Assembly (NCBI RefSeq): GCF_003234085.1
Contig: NZ_QKSD01000001.1
Span: forward strand, 186,001 to 250,000
Reading direction: 5' to 3'
Length of the DNA stretch: 64,000 bases
Source: Curtobacterium sp. MCPF17_052
GTDB lineage: Bacteria > Actinomycetota > Actinomycetes > Actinomycetales > Microbacteriaceae
Under the pieces are notes generated by a model that searched no databases, had not been told where the DNA came from, and saw nothing but the letters and a program-made list of their open reading frames with translations. Positions 34,578-42,385 of the stretch are shown here, piece after piece. Made by a program: the position numbers and the translations under genes. The number at the start of each line of letters is the position of its first letter. The stretch's first letter is position 1.

Positions 34578-35192
34578 ATGGAGATCGAGCCGTTCGTCGT
34601 CGCCGACGCCGCTGCCTGGCGCGCCTGGTTGGACGGTCACGAGGACCTGTCCGACGGGGTGTGGCTGGTGCTCGCGAAGAAGGGCACCACGAGTCCGACG
34701 AGCCTGACGTACGCGCAGGCCCTCGACGAGGCGCTCTGCTCGGGGTGGATCGACGGGTCCAAGCGCGGGCTCGACGCGGCCACGTTCCTCCAGCGCTTCA
34801 CCCCGCGGCGGAAGGCGTCGCTGTGGTCGCAGCGGAACGTCGGGCTGGTCGCGGGGCTGATCGCGGCCGGACGGATGCGGTCCCGTGGGCAGGCGGAGAT
34901 CGACCGGGCGGAGGCCGACGGCCGGTGGGACCGGGCGTACGCGGGTGCGGCGACCGCCGAGGTGCCCACCGACCTCCGTGCAGCGCTCGACACCGCATCG
35001 ACCGCCGCCGCCCTGTTCGCGGAGCTCGACGCGACGAACCGGTACGCCGTCGTGCACCGTGTGGTGACCGCTCCGAGTCCGACGGCGCGGGCGAACCGGG
35101 TGGCGAAGCTGGTCGGGATGCTGGAGCGCGGCGAGACGCCGTACCCCCGTGCCCGGGCGGACCCTCAGGAACGTGGTGCCGTGCAGGCGTAG
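34578..35192 (+). CDS. YdeI/OmpD-associated family protein
   Basis: A 204-residue protein with the YdeI-like arrangement: AAWRAWLDGHEDLSDGVWLVLAKKG near the start, the highly conserved LTYAQALDEALCSGWIDGSKR, then FLQRFTPRRKASLWSQRN. The C-terminal YdeI helical tail (PTDLRAALDTASTAAALFAELDATNRYAVVHRV) is present. Family function is unknown; links to cationic-peptide tolerance in Bacillus relatives are reported for YdeI. Probably co-transcribed with the thioesterase. Confidence 0.88.
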   Translation: MEIEPFVVADAAAWRAWLDGHEDLSDGVWLVLAKKGTTSPTSLTYAQALDEALCSGWIDGSKRGLDAATFLQRFTPRRKASLWSQRNVGLVAGLIAAGRMRSRGQAEIDRAEADGRWDRAYAGAATAEVPTDLRAALDTASTAAALFAELDATNRYAVVHRVVTAPSPTARANRVAKLVGMLERGETPYPRARADPQERGAVQA

Positions 35193-35201
35193 ACCGGATG
35201 G

Positions 35202-36083
35202 ATGACCACTGGCACTGACACCACGAACCGTCCGGCCGCATCTTCCGGCACCTTCCGCATCGGCGGGGACCTCGAGGTCAACCGCCTCGGCTACGGCACC
35301 ATGCAGCTCACCGGCCCCGGCGTGTGGGGACCGCCGAAGGACCACGACGAGGCGATCCGCGTCCTCAAGCGCGCCGTCGAGCTCGGGGTGAACTTCTTCG
35401 ACACCGCCGACTCCTACGGCCCCTACGTCGCCGAGGAGCTCCTCAAGGAGGCCCTGCACCCCTACGGCGACGACGTCGTCATCGCGACCAAGGCCGGCCT
35501 GACCCGCACCGGCCCGAACGAGTGGCCGCCGGTCGGCCGCCCGGAGTACCTGCGCCAGGAGGCCGAGATGAGCCTCCGCCGCCTGGGCCTGGAGCGCATC
35601 GACCTGTTCCAGCTGCACCGCATCGACCCGAAGGTCCCGCTCGAGGACCAGATCGGTGAGCTCAAGAAGCTGCAGGACGAGGGCAAGATCCGCCACATCG
35701 GGCTGTCCGAGGTCTCCGTCGACGACGTCAAGGCCGCGCAGGAGATCGCCACGATCGTCTCCGTGCAGAACCTCTACAACCTCACCGACCGGTCGGCCGA
35801 GGAGCTCCTCGACTGGTCCGAGCAGCAGGGCATCGGGTTCATCCCGTGGTTCCCGCTCGCGACCGGTGGGCTGACGGGTACCGACTCGCCGCTGACCGAG
35901 CTGGCGAAGCAGAAGGACGCCACCCCGGCGCAGGTCGCACTGGCCTGGCTGCTCAAGCGCTCCCCCGTGATGCTGCCGATCCCGGGCACGTCGAGCGTCG
36001 ACCACCTCGAGGACAACCTGCAGGGCGCGACGATCGAGCTCTCCGACGACGAGTTCCAGGAGCTGTCGAAGCTGCACAGCTGA
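35202..36083 (+). CDS. Aldo/keto reductase
   Basis: A 293-residue TIM-barrel oxidoreductase with all four catalytic residues: [18 protein letters not shown] and LFQLHRID. The cofactor segment [19 protein letters not shown] is conserved. It starts 9 bp after the YdeI stop, so it is in the same transcription unit. It belongs to a shorter subgroup than the enzyme at 32365. Terminated by a hairpin of the dispersed family. Confidence 0.92.
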   Translation: MTTGTDTTNRPAASSGTFRIGGDLEVNRLGYGTMQLTGPGVWGPPKDHDEAIRVLKRAVELGVNFFDTADSYGPYVAEELLKEALHPYGDDVVIATKAGLTRTGPNEWPPVGRPEYLRQEAEMSLRRLGLERIDLFQLHRIDPKVPLEDQIGELKKLQDEGKIRHIGLSEVSVDDVKAAQEIATIVSVQNLYNLTDRSAEELLDWSEQQGIGFIPWFPLATGGLTGTDSPLTELAKQKDATPAQVALAWLLKRSPVMLPIPGTSSVDHLEDNLQGATIELSDDEFQELSKLHS

Positions 36084-36165
36084 CGCAGTTCCGATCCGAC
36101 CGACCTCGCGAGCTCGGTCGGCGCTGGCGCAGTGTGACGCTGGCGCGTCACTCGGAACGAGCGCG

Positions 36166-36202
36166 CGGGAGGCTCCCCACCGGTCCGGTGGGGAGCCTCC
36201 CG
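36166..36202 (+). terminator. ACGGGAGGC-family hairpin, 18-base arms
   Basis: CGGGAGGCTCCCCACCGG and its exact complement (36185-36202) flank a single T; in practice the innermost pairs open to form the loop. The GGGAGGC core is kept but the inner half differs from the other members, with compensating changes on both arms. Confidence 0.7.
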
Positions 36203-36242
36203 TCATCCGTTCGGATGATCTCCGCACAGCTGCTTGCCGACC

Positions 36243-36270
36243 CATACCGAGTATGTGCATACTCGGTATG
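36243..36270. promoter_or_regulatory. Perfect 28-base palindrome, PadR operator
   Basis: CATACCGAGTATG, two bases (TG), CATACTCGGTATG: both 13-base arms match exactly. Each arm contains ATAC/GTAT half-sites like known PadR targets. It is unusually AT-rich for this genome and ends 37 bases before the PadR start codon, so it very likely overlaps the promoter and mediates autorepression of the exporter operon. Confidence 0.8.
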
Positions 36271-36307
36271 CCCGAGGGGAAGTGCTCCGACGGGTCGAGG
36301 GGGAACG

Positions 36308-36910
36308 ATGAGCGTTCGCATGGGCGTACTCGCACTGCTGGTGGCCGAGCCGGGCTACGGCTACCAGCTCCGGGGGGAGTTCGAGCACCGCACGGGGGGC
36401 AGCTGGCCGCTGAACATCGGCCAGGTCTACACGACGCTCGACCGGTTGGAACGCGACGGCCTCGTGGCCCGCGGTGACGCCGACGACGACGGGCACGTCG
36501 TCTACACGGCGACCGACGCCGGACGCGAGGCCGTCGACCGCTGGTTCAACGAGCCGGTCGCCACCAAGCGCGGTCGCGACGAGCTGGCGATCAAGTTCGC
36601 GATCGCGGTCACTGTGCCCGGCGTCGACGTCCGACACCTGGTGCAGGTGCAGCGGACCGCGGCGCTCCGGGCACTGCAGGACCTGACCCGGTTGAAGCGC
36701 ACCACGGACCCGGCGACGGAACTGGCATGGTCACTCGTGCTCGAGTCGATGGTGTTCCAGGCGGAGTCCGAGGTCCGGTGGCTCGACCACGTCGAGTCGA
36801 GCGTCGCGCGGTACCAGCCGGCGCCCCGAGCCACGATCGACACCCCCGACGACGAGGACGCCTACGGCAGCGAGCCGACCGGCCGCCGCGGCACGGGAGC
36901 CGTCCGATGA
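36308..36910 (+). CDS. PadR-family transcriptional regulator
   Basis: A 200-residue regulator. N-terminal winged helix: LALLVAEPGYGYQLRGEFEHRTGGSWPLNIGQVYTTLDRLERDGLV, a near-perfect PadR match. The C-terminal region (about 90-180) is the helical dimerisation domain of the Vir_act_alpha_C type; the final 25 residues are unstructured. First gene of a three-gene operon; its TGA overlaps the ABC ATPase start (ATGA). PadR proteins of this kind repress multidrug or antimicrobial-peptide exporters. Confidence 0.93.
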   Translation: MSVRMGVLALLVAEPGYGYQLRGEFEHRTGGSWPLNIGQVYTTLDRLERDGLVARGDADDDGHVVYTATDAGREAVDRWFNEPVATKRGRDELAIKFAIAVTVPGVDVRHLVQVQRTAALRALQDLTRLKRTTDPATELAWSLVLESMVFQAESEVRWLDHVESSVARYQPAPRATIDTPDDEDAYGSEPTGRRGTGAVR

Positions 36911-37638
36911 GCACCGCACCGCTGCTGGAACTCGACGCCGTGGCCGTGCAGTACGGCAGCGGCGCGCAGGCTGTGACCGCCCTGGCCGGTGTCGACCTGA
37001 CGATCCGACCGGGCGAGATGGTCGCCGTCATGGGCACCTCCGGCTCGGGCAAGTCGACACTGCTGTCCGTCGCCGGCACGCTGATGCCGCCGACGAGCGG
37101 CGAGGTCCGCATCGACGGCGAATGGGTGTCCGACCGCCCCGCCCGCGAACTCGCAGCGCTGCGGCGACGGGTGCTCGGGTTCGTGTTCCAGGACTTCAAC
37201 CTCATCCCCTCCCTGACCGCGGTCGAGAACGTGGCGCTGCCGCTGGAGCTCGACGGCTGGCGGACCGGACGTGCACGGAAGGCCGCGGAGCTCGCGCTCG
37301 AGAGCGTCGAACTCGGACACCGTCTGGACGCCTGGCCGGACGACCTCTCCGGTGGTCAGCGACAGCGCGTCGCCATCGCCCGCGGAGTCGTCGGGGACCG
37401 CAAGCTCGTCCTCGCCGACGAGCCGACCGGTGCCCTCGACTCGCAGACCGGCGAGGTCGTCCTCCGCATGCTCCGTCGGCACGTCGACTCCGGCGCCGGC
37501 GCACTGCTCGTCACGCACGACGCCCGGCACGCCGCGTGGGCGGACCGCATCGTGTTCCTCCGCGACGGCCGGATCGTCGACGAGTCGTCGTACGCCGGCG
37601 TCGAGCTGGCCCTGACCGACGTGCAGGACCGGCCGTGA
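36907..37638 (+). CDS. ABC transporter ATP-binding protein (MacB/LolD type)
   Basis: A 243-residue ATPase. Walker A GTSGSGKST near residue 40, FVFQDFNLIPSLTAVENV Q-loop region, signature DDLSGGQRQRVAIARGVV, Walker B LVLADEPTGALD and switch His in LLVTHD. This sequence style is that of ATPases that energise FtsX-like permeases in mechanotransmission rather than importers. Coupled to the PadR gene by ATGA and to the permease by GTGA overlaps. Confidence 0.94.
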   Translation: MSTAPLLELDAVAVQYGSGAQAVTALAGVDLTIRPGEMVAVMGTSGSGKSTLLSVAGTLMPPTSGEVRIDGEWVSDRPARELAALRRRVLGFVFQDFNLIPSLTAVENVALPLELDGWRTGRARKAAELALESVELGHRLDAWPDDLSGGQRQRVAIARGVVGDRKLVLADEPTGALDSQTGEVVLRMLRRHVDSGAGALLVTHDARHAAWADRIVFLRDGRIVDESSYAGVELALTDVQDRP

Positions 37639-40448
37639 GCGAGCGGCCCCGGCGGGACACGCACCGTCCGACGATCCGCAGCCGCTCCCCGTTCGCCGTC
37701 CGCCCGGCACTGCTGCTGGCCCGACGTCTGGCGTTCGCCCGGCCCGGGCGTGCGGTGCTCGTCGCGGCACTCATCGGCTTGCCGATCGCCGGCCTGGCCG
37801 CGGGCGGGGTGCTCATCGCGTCGAGCACGCAGAGCACCGAGGACCGGTTGACCGTCGAACTCGGGCAGTCCGCGGCGATGCTCGAGGCGAACGGCCCGGA
37901 CATCGCCGGCATGCGGCAGGACCCGGTGGACCGGTACACGTCGACCATCGCGAAGAAGAGCCCGCTGCAGCGGTACTACGACCGTCCGGACACCTCCGAC
38001 GCCGACGCCAGCGCCTTCCCGACACCCGACCTGCTCGGCTCCGTGCCCGACGGTGCCGCGTCGATCCCGGTCCGGCAGGGCACCGCCGTCGTCAGCGGCC
38101 CCCGCGTCCCCGTCACGGTCAACGCCGTCGAGGGCCAGACCTGGGCGGGCGCACTGCAGGGCCACTGGGAACGCATCGACGGCGGCGTCCCGCGATCCGG
38201 CAACGAGGTCCTCGTCACCCCGGCGACGCTCGACCGACTGCACATCGCGATCGGCCAGACGCTCGAGCTCAACGACCCGGTCCAGCGGCAGGTCACCGTC
38301 GTCGGGACACTCCGCGACCTGGGTGTGCCGAGTTCGACCCTCGCGGTCTTCGGCGAGTGGGGGTCGCTCGGGCTCGAGGACGACGGCACCGCACAGGTGT
38401 TCCTGCCCGACCGCAGCGTCACCTGGCCCGAGATCCAGCGGTACAACGACCACGGCATCGTCGTCGAGTCGCGTGCCGTCGTGCTCCACCCGCCGTTCCC
38501 GAGCACGAGCACGCGCGGCGCCGGGTCCCTCATCAGCTACGGGTACGTCGGCCTGGCCGGGGTGTTCGCCCTCTTCGAGGTCGGGCTGCTCGCGGCGGCC
38601 GCGTTCCTGGTCAGCTCCCGCGCCGACACCCGGACCCACGCGGTGCTCGCCAGCGTGGGCGGGGACCGGCGCTTCCTGTTCACCGTGGTGTCCTCGTCCG
38701 GGCTCGTGCTCGGTGCCGTGGGGGCCGTCGTCGGCAGCGCGCTCGGCATCGTCGGCGGTGTCGTCGCGTTCCACCTGCTCGACTCCGGCGACCGCGCGCA
38801 GTACCCGGGCGTCCACCTGCCGTGGCTGGTGCTGCTCGTCGTCCTGGTCCTCGGGGTCCTGGCCGGCTGGGCCGCGTCGCTCGTCGCCGCCCGGAGCGCC
38901 AGCCGGGTCGACGTGGACAGCGCCCTCCGTGGCGCGACCCGCCCCGCCCCGGTGTCGCGTCGACGACGGGCCGCGGCGGCCGGACCGGTGCTCGCCGTCG
39001 TCGGCATCGTGATGACCCTGGCCTGCGGCATCGGGGTCCTCGCCCTGAACGCCCGCCCGGTCCAGGAGGACCACCTGGCCCTCGTCGTCGGCGCCGGGGT
39101 CGCGCTCGGGCCGTGCCTTGCGCAGCTCGGCATCGTCATGGCCGCCCGTCGACTGCTCGGCGTGGTCGCCCGCGTCGGCGAACAGTTCGGCCTGCCCGCC
39201 CGGATCGCCGTGCGGGACGCCGTCCGCAACCCGGTCCGGACCGTCCCGGTGCTCGCGAGCGTGATGAGCGTCGTGTTCGTCGCGACCGTCGTCCTGACCT
39301 TCACCGCGTCGCAGTCGACCCAGAGCAACGAGCAGTACGAGTTCCGGACCGCGACGGGCGTCGGGACGACCGCGGTCACCGACGTCGACGGGGTGCCGGA
39401 CGCCGACCTCACCGCGCGGGCGGTCCGCGTCGTGCGACAGGTCGTCCCGGAAGCCCACGTCCGCGTGCTCGGCGCGGGCGTCGAGAACCGCTCGGACGAC
39501 GCCCCGGTGACGTTGCCGGTCGACGTGCACCGCCCCGACTGCATGAGTGCCGGCAGCGGACCCTGCGCCGGGTGGTTGGTGGGCCCGGACAGCACCAGCC
39601 CGCACGTCCTGACGGGCAGCGCCGATGACCTCGGCGTGCTGATCGGACACCGGCCCTCCCGAGCCGCCCGGGCAGCGCTCGAGCGCGGTGACGCCGTCGC
39701 CGTCCGCTCCGAGTTCGTCCAGGACGGTGTCGTCCGGTTCGACACCCGCAAGGCATCGCAGTTCGCGATGTACGGAGAACAGCCGACCGGTCGGCCCCTG
39801 CACACCATGACCGTCCCGGCCGTGGTCGAGCACACCGACGAGCCGCTGCAGATCGCCGTCTTCCTCACTCCGCAGGGTGCCGCACGCCACGGCCTGGAGA
39901 CCGCGCCGAACTACCTCGTCGGGAGCTTCCCCGACGGCATGTCGACGGAACGGTCCGACGCCCTCGCCGCCACCTGGCAGGCCTCCGCCGGACAGCAGGC
40001 GGACTCCTGGTACCCGTCGTTCACCGTCGAGGCCGGACCGCAGGACCCGTTCCGTCCGATCGCCCTGGTCGTCGTCCTGCTCGCCGGCATCGTCACCCTC
40101 GGGGCCACGACCGTCGCGATCGGACTGGCCCGCGCCGACGGCCGCCGCGACGACGAGGTCCTCGACGCGATCGGCGCCTCCCCCGGGGTCCGTCGCCGCG
40201 TCTCCACCTGGCAGGCCGCGGTGCTGACCCTGGTCGGTTCGCTGGTCGGCGTCGCGCTGGGGGTCCTGCCGCTCCGGGCACTCACGCTGCGGTTCACCCC
40301 CACCCCGCTCGGCGTCTCGCACCTGCCGTTCGCGCCGGACCCGACCTCGCTCGTCGTGCTCGCGCTCGGCCTGCCCCTGCTGGTCACCGCCGGGGTGTGG
40401 GCCGTCGCGGGGCGTCGGCGGCGGGTGGCGGTGCGCCGGACGGCCTGA
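37635..40448 (+). CDS. FtsX-like ABC permease, 937 residues
   Basis: A large permease with the typical duplicated FtsX layout: TM1 near residues 40-62, a long extracytoplasmic region to about 295, three spans to about 430, then a central pair near 455-500, another extracytoplasmic region, and the last three spans after 800. Two MacB-like FtsX domains are seen (around LISYGYVGLAGVFALFEVGLLA and PIALVVVLLAGIVTLGATTVAIG). Extracytoplasmic domains contain two Cys (in DCMSAGSGPC). With the ATPase it probably exports or resists an envelope-active compound. Confidence 0.92.
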   Translation: MSERPRRDTHRPTIRSRSPFAVRPALLLARRLAFARPGRAVLVAALIGLPIAGLAAGGVLIASSTQSTEDRLTVELGQSAAMLEANGPDIAGMRQDPVDRYTSTIAKKSPLQRYYDRPDTSDADASAFPTPDLLGSVPDGAASIPVRQGTAVVSGPRVPVTVNAVEGQTWAGALQGHWERIDGGVPRSGNEVLVTPATLDRLHIAIGQTLELNDPVQRQVTVVGTLRDLGVPSSTLAVFGEWGSLGLEDDGTAQVFLPDRSVTWPEIQRYNDHGIVVESRAVVLHPPFPSTSTRGAGSLISYGYVGLAGVFALFEVGLLAAAAFLVSSRADTRTHAVLASVGGDRRFLFTVVSSSGLVLGAVGAVVGSALGIVGGVVAFHLLDSGDRAQYPGVHLPWLVLLVVLVLGVLAGWAASLVAARSASRVDVDSALRGATRPAPVSRRRRAAAAGPVLAVVGIVMTLACGIGVLALNARPVQEDHLALVVGAGVALGPCLAQLGIVMAARRLLGVVARVGEQFGLPARIAVRDAVRNPVRTVPVLASVMSVVFVATVVLTFTASQSTQSNEQYEFRTATGVGTTAVTDVDGVPDADLTARAVRVVRQVVPEAHVRVLGAGVENRSDDAPVTLPVDVHRPDCMSAGSGPCAGWLVGPDSTSPHVLTGSADDLGVLIGHRPSRAARAALERGDAVAVRSEFVQDGVVRFDTRKASQFAMYGEQPTGRPLHTMTVPAVVEHTDEPLQIAVFLTPQGAARHGLETAPNYLVGSFPDGMSTERSDALAATWQASAGQQADSWYPSFTVEAGPQDPFRPIALVVVLLAGIVTLGATTVAIGLARADGRRDDEVLDAIGASPGVRRRVSTWQAAVLTLVGSLVGVALGVLPLRALTLRFTPTPLGVSHLPFAPDPTSLVVLALGLPLLVTAGVWAVAGRRRRVAVRRTA

Positions 40449-40474
40449 CGGCCTGACGGCGGACGGCCTGCACG

Positions 40475-40520
40475 CCGGACGGGAGGCGCGGTGCCAGCTG
40501 ACACCGGGCCTCCCGTCCGG
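40475..40520. terminator. ACGGGAGGC-family hairpin
   Basis: CCGGACGGGAGGCGCGGTG pairs with CACCGGGCCTCCCGTCCGG with one mismatch (GCG opposite CGG side). It lies between the convergent FtsX permease and the small membrane gene at 40538 and can end both. Confidence 0.72.
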
Positions 40521-40537
40521 TGTGCGGTCGCCGACCG

Positions 40538-40822
40538 CTACTCGGTGAGCTTGATGAGCAGGGGCAGGAAGAGCCCGGCGAGCCAGGAGAGCACGAGCAC
40601 GGAGGCGCCGATCGCCAGGAGCCGTCGGCGACGACGCTGCCTGGGGCTCTCGGCGACGCCCCAGACGCCGGCACGGACCAGCAGGCGGTTCGCCTCGCCG
40701 ACCAGGCGGCGGACCTCCGGGTCCTCCATGTCGAGGTGCCCGTTCTCGGCGTGCTCCGCGATCGCGGTGGCCTCGTCGACCGTCAGCGCGGTGTCGCCCG
40801 TCGCGCGGTCCCTGCGTCGCAT
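40538..40822 (-). CDS. Hypothetical single-span membrane protein
   Basis: A 94-residue protein: a helical, acidic N-terminal part (ALTVDEATAIAEHAENGHLDMEDPEVRRLVGEANRLL) that resembles other short actinobacterial cytoplasmic helices, a basic patch RQRRRRR, and one C-terminal transmembrane span (LLAIGASVLVLSWLAGLFLPLLI). The tail-anchored layout suggests the soluble part faces the cytoplasm. ATG at 40822 is chosen over an upstream in-frame start that would add an Arg-rich extension. No function is known. Confidence 0.6.
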   Translation of the reverse strand: MRRRDRATGDTALTVDEATAIAEHAENGHLDMEDPEVRRLVGEANRLLVRAGVWGVAESPRQRRRRRLLAIGASVLVLSWLAGLFLPLLIKLTE

Positions 40823-40898
40823 GCGCCCACGGTAGCCCGCGGGTGCCCGGAGGGCCACCGGTGGCGGCGGGCGGCGCGCGGCGGGCGGCGCGCGCCGC

Positions 40899-40937
40899 GC
40901 TCCCGCGGCGCGCTCCCGCGGCGCGCTCCCGCGGCGC
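40899..40937. repeat. Three perfect tandem copies of a 13-base unit
   Basis: GCTCCCGCGGCGC repeats three times without change. Preceded by a run of GCGCGCGGCGGGCGGC-type sequence. Non-coding; upstream of the small membrane gene. Confidence 0.75.
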
Positions 40938-40947
40938 AGTCAGGCTG

Positions 40948-41009
40948 CGCACAACAGGAACCCGCTCGAACCGCGGCCTCCCGTGGTTCGAGCCGGTTCC
41001 TGTTGTGCG
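40948..41009. repeat. Long inverted repeat, 25-base arms
   Basis: The arm 40948-40972 (begins CGCACAACAGGAACC) and its complement 40985-41009 (ends GGTTCCTGTTGTGCG) match at 24 of 25 positions around a 12-base loop CGCGGCCTCCCG-like sequence. The arm is relatively AT-rich for this genome. Non-coding, between divergent-side spacers; not near a stop codon, so not an obvious terminator. Confidence 0.7.
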
Positions 41010-41010
41010 G

Positions 41011-41086
41011 CGGCAGTGTGCGCCAGTGGCGGGGCGCGCCGGTGGCGGCGGCAGTGCGCGCCAGTGGCGGGGCGCGCCGGTGGCGG
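41011..41086. repeat. Two tandem copies of a 38-base unit
   Basis: CGGCAGTGTGCGCCAGTGGC... and CGGCAGTGCGCGCCAGTGGC... follow each other with period 38 and one visible difference. They directly follow the long inverted repeat. No open frame of interest runs through them. Confidence 0.7.
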
Positions 41087-41105
41087 CGCCGAGGTGGGCA
41101 GCGAG

Positions 41106-41147
41106 GGACGGGAGGCGCGTGGCCGTCCGGCACCGCGCCTCCCGTCC
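41106..41147 (-). terminator. ACGGGAGGC-family hairpin, 14-base perfect stem
   Basis: GGACGGGAGGCGCG pairs exactly with CGCGCCTCCCGTCC around a 14-base loop. It lies six bases beyond the stop codon of the short-chain dehydrogenase. Confidence 0.72.
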
Positions 41148-41152
41148 GAGGA

Positions 41153-41818
41153 TCACTCGGGGAGCGGCTCGGCGTAGGTGCGGAACTCGCCGCGCTCCGT
41201 GTGGATCGTCCACAGGCGCTCGGCGATCGACTCGCCCGAGTGGTCGTCCTGGCCGTCGTCGATGCCGAACGGGATGATGAGCTGGCCGACGTGGACGTCC
41301 TCGTCGCGGACGGCGTCATGGAGCAGCTGCGCGTAGGCGCTCTCGCCGGCGAACGCGACCGAGGTACCGGTCACGCGCGCTCCCGGGCGGACGGCACTGC
41401 CGCCGTTGACGAACAGGATCGTGCCGTGCCCGAGCGACCGCATGCCGGGCAGGACCTGGCGGACGGCGTTCACCGAGCCGTAGACGGAGAACTCGATCGG
41501 GCCGACGAGGTCCTCGGCGGTCGTCTCGAGGACCGGCCGCATGTACTCCTTCGCCGGCAGCGGGCTGTACTGCAGGACCTCGATCGGGCCGAGCTGCTCC
41601 GTTGCCTGCTCGAGCGCGTGCCGGAGCGAGTCACCGTCCCGGACGTTCGCGGCGAACCCGGCGGCCTGGTGGCCCTGCTCACGGAGCGACGCGGCGAGTT
41701 CGTCGAGCCGCGCCTGGTTGCGGGAGATCAGGGCGACGGCGAAGCCCTCGCGGGCGAAGCGTTCCGCGACGGCGAGCCCGAGGCCCTTGCCGGCGCCGAC
41801 GATGGCGATGGTGGTCAT
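41153..41818 (-). CDS. Short-chain dehydrogenase/reductase (atypical)
   Basis: A 221-residue Rossmann protein with IAIVGAGKGLGLAVAERFAREG at the N-terminus, the VALISRNQARLDELAASL cofactor-selecting strand and helix, and LFVNGGSAVRP where the catalytic Ser is expected. The usual YxxxK is replaced by a SAYAQLLHDAV segment, so the Tyr is present but the Lys four residues later is not; catalysis may be altered. GGAGGACCAC precedes ATG 41818. Annotated in relatives simply as SDR-family protein. Confidence 0.8.
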   Translation of the reverse strand: MTTIAIVGAGKGLGLAVAERFAREGFAVALISRNQARLDELAASLREQGHQAAGFAANVRDGDSLRHALEQATEQLGPIEVLQYSPLPAKEYMRPVLETTAEDLVGPIEFSVYGSVNAVRQVLPGMRSLGHGTILFVNGGSAVRPGARVTGTSVAFAGESAYAQLLHDAVRDEDVHVGQLIIPFGIDDGQDDHSGESIAERLWTIHTERGEFRTYAEPLPE

Positions 41819-41924
41819 GTGGTCCTCCGAGGACAGTGGGGTGGTCCCCCCACTGAACCAGGCCACCTGGTCCGGTCACCCGGGCAGGTCGAGGCCCGCG
41901 GGCGCGCCGGTGGCAGCCGGGTGG

Positions 41925-42212
41925 TCACGGCAGCGGCCGGGAGATCGGATCGAGTCGGCATCCCTCCCCCTCGACCGCGAGGCGGCACCTCGGCGGCAGC
42001 GCCGAGATGAACTCGATCTCGAAGACCCCGGCACCCTCGATGGTCGCGGTCTCGATGTCCAGGAGGAACTCGACCTCGGCCCAGCCCGGGTTCCCCGGAC
42101 CCGCCGGTGCTGGCAGCACACGCGCCGAGAAACCCGCGACCCAGGCCCGGTGCAGGACGCCCGGGAGGCTCCGCGATCGGACACGACGCGGCAGGACGAC
42201 ACGCATCCACAT
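41925..42212 (-). CDS. Hypothetical 95-residue protein
   Basis: I do not recognise this small protein. After a basic start (MWMRVVLPRRVRSRSLPGVLH) it is strand-like and acidic (GWAEVEFLLDIETATIEGAGVFEIEFISALPPRCRL). No membrane segment or signal. ATG at 42212 is supported by GGAGGTG at seven bases. Codon bias in the second half looks coding. It is divergent from the DUF2254 gene, whose start is 174 bp away. Confidence 0.55.
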   Translation of the reverse strand: MWMRVVLPRRVRSRSLPGVLHRAWVAGFSARVLPAPAGPGNPGWAEVEFLLDIETATIEGAGVFEIEFISALPPRCRLAVEGEGCRLDPISRPLP

Positions 42213-42385
42213 CCGGAGCACCTCCACCTGCACGGTCCGCCGCGAGCCACGACGTCCCTGGATCGAACCTCGGTCGCCCTCCGGGCGTCGATCAGCGTCG
42301 CGCATCCCGGATGGGGACCGTGGACTCCACCGGCGAGCGCGGCTCCTGCGTGCACGCCGAGGTCTCCACCCGCAGCGTGGCAGGC

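Noticed and set aside
40948..41009. Long inverted repeat as insertion-sequence ends
   Set aside because: Arms are separated by only 12 bases with no transposase or target-site duplication visible, so it is a hairpin, not the ends of an intact element.
37356..41213. A 1285-codon open frame on the minus strand across the ABC exporter
   Set aside because: It is antisense to genes with clear ABC ATPase and FtsX domains, is rich in Arg, Gly and Asp without domains, and arises from the GC-rich third positions of the true genes.
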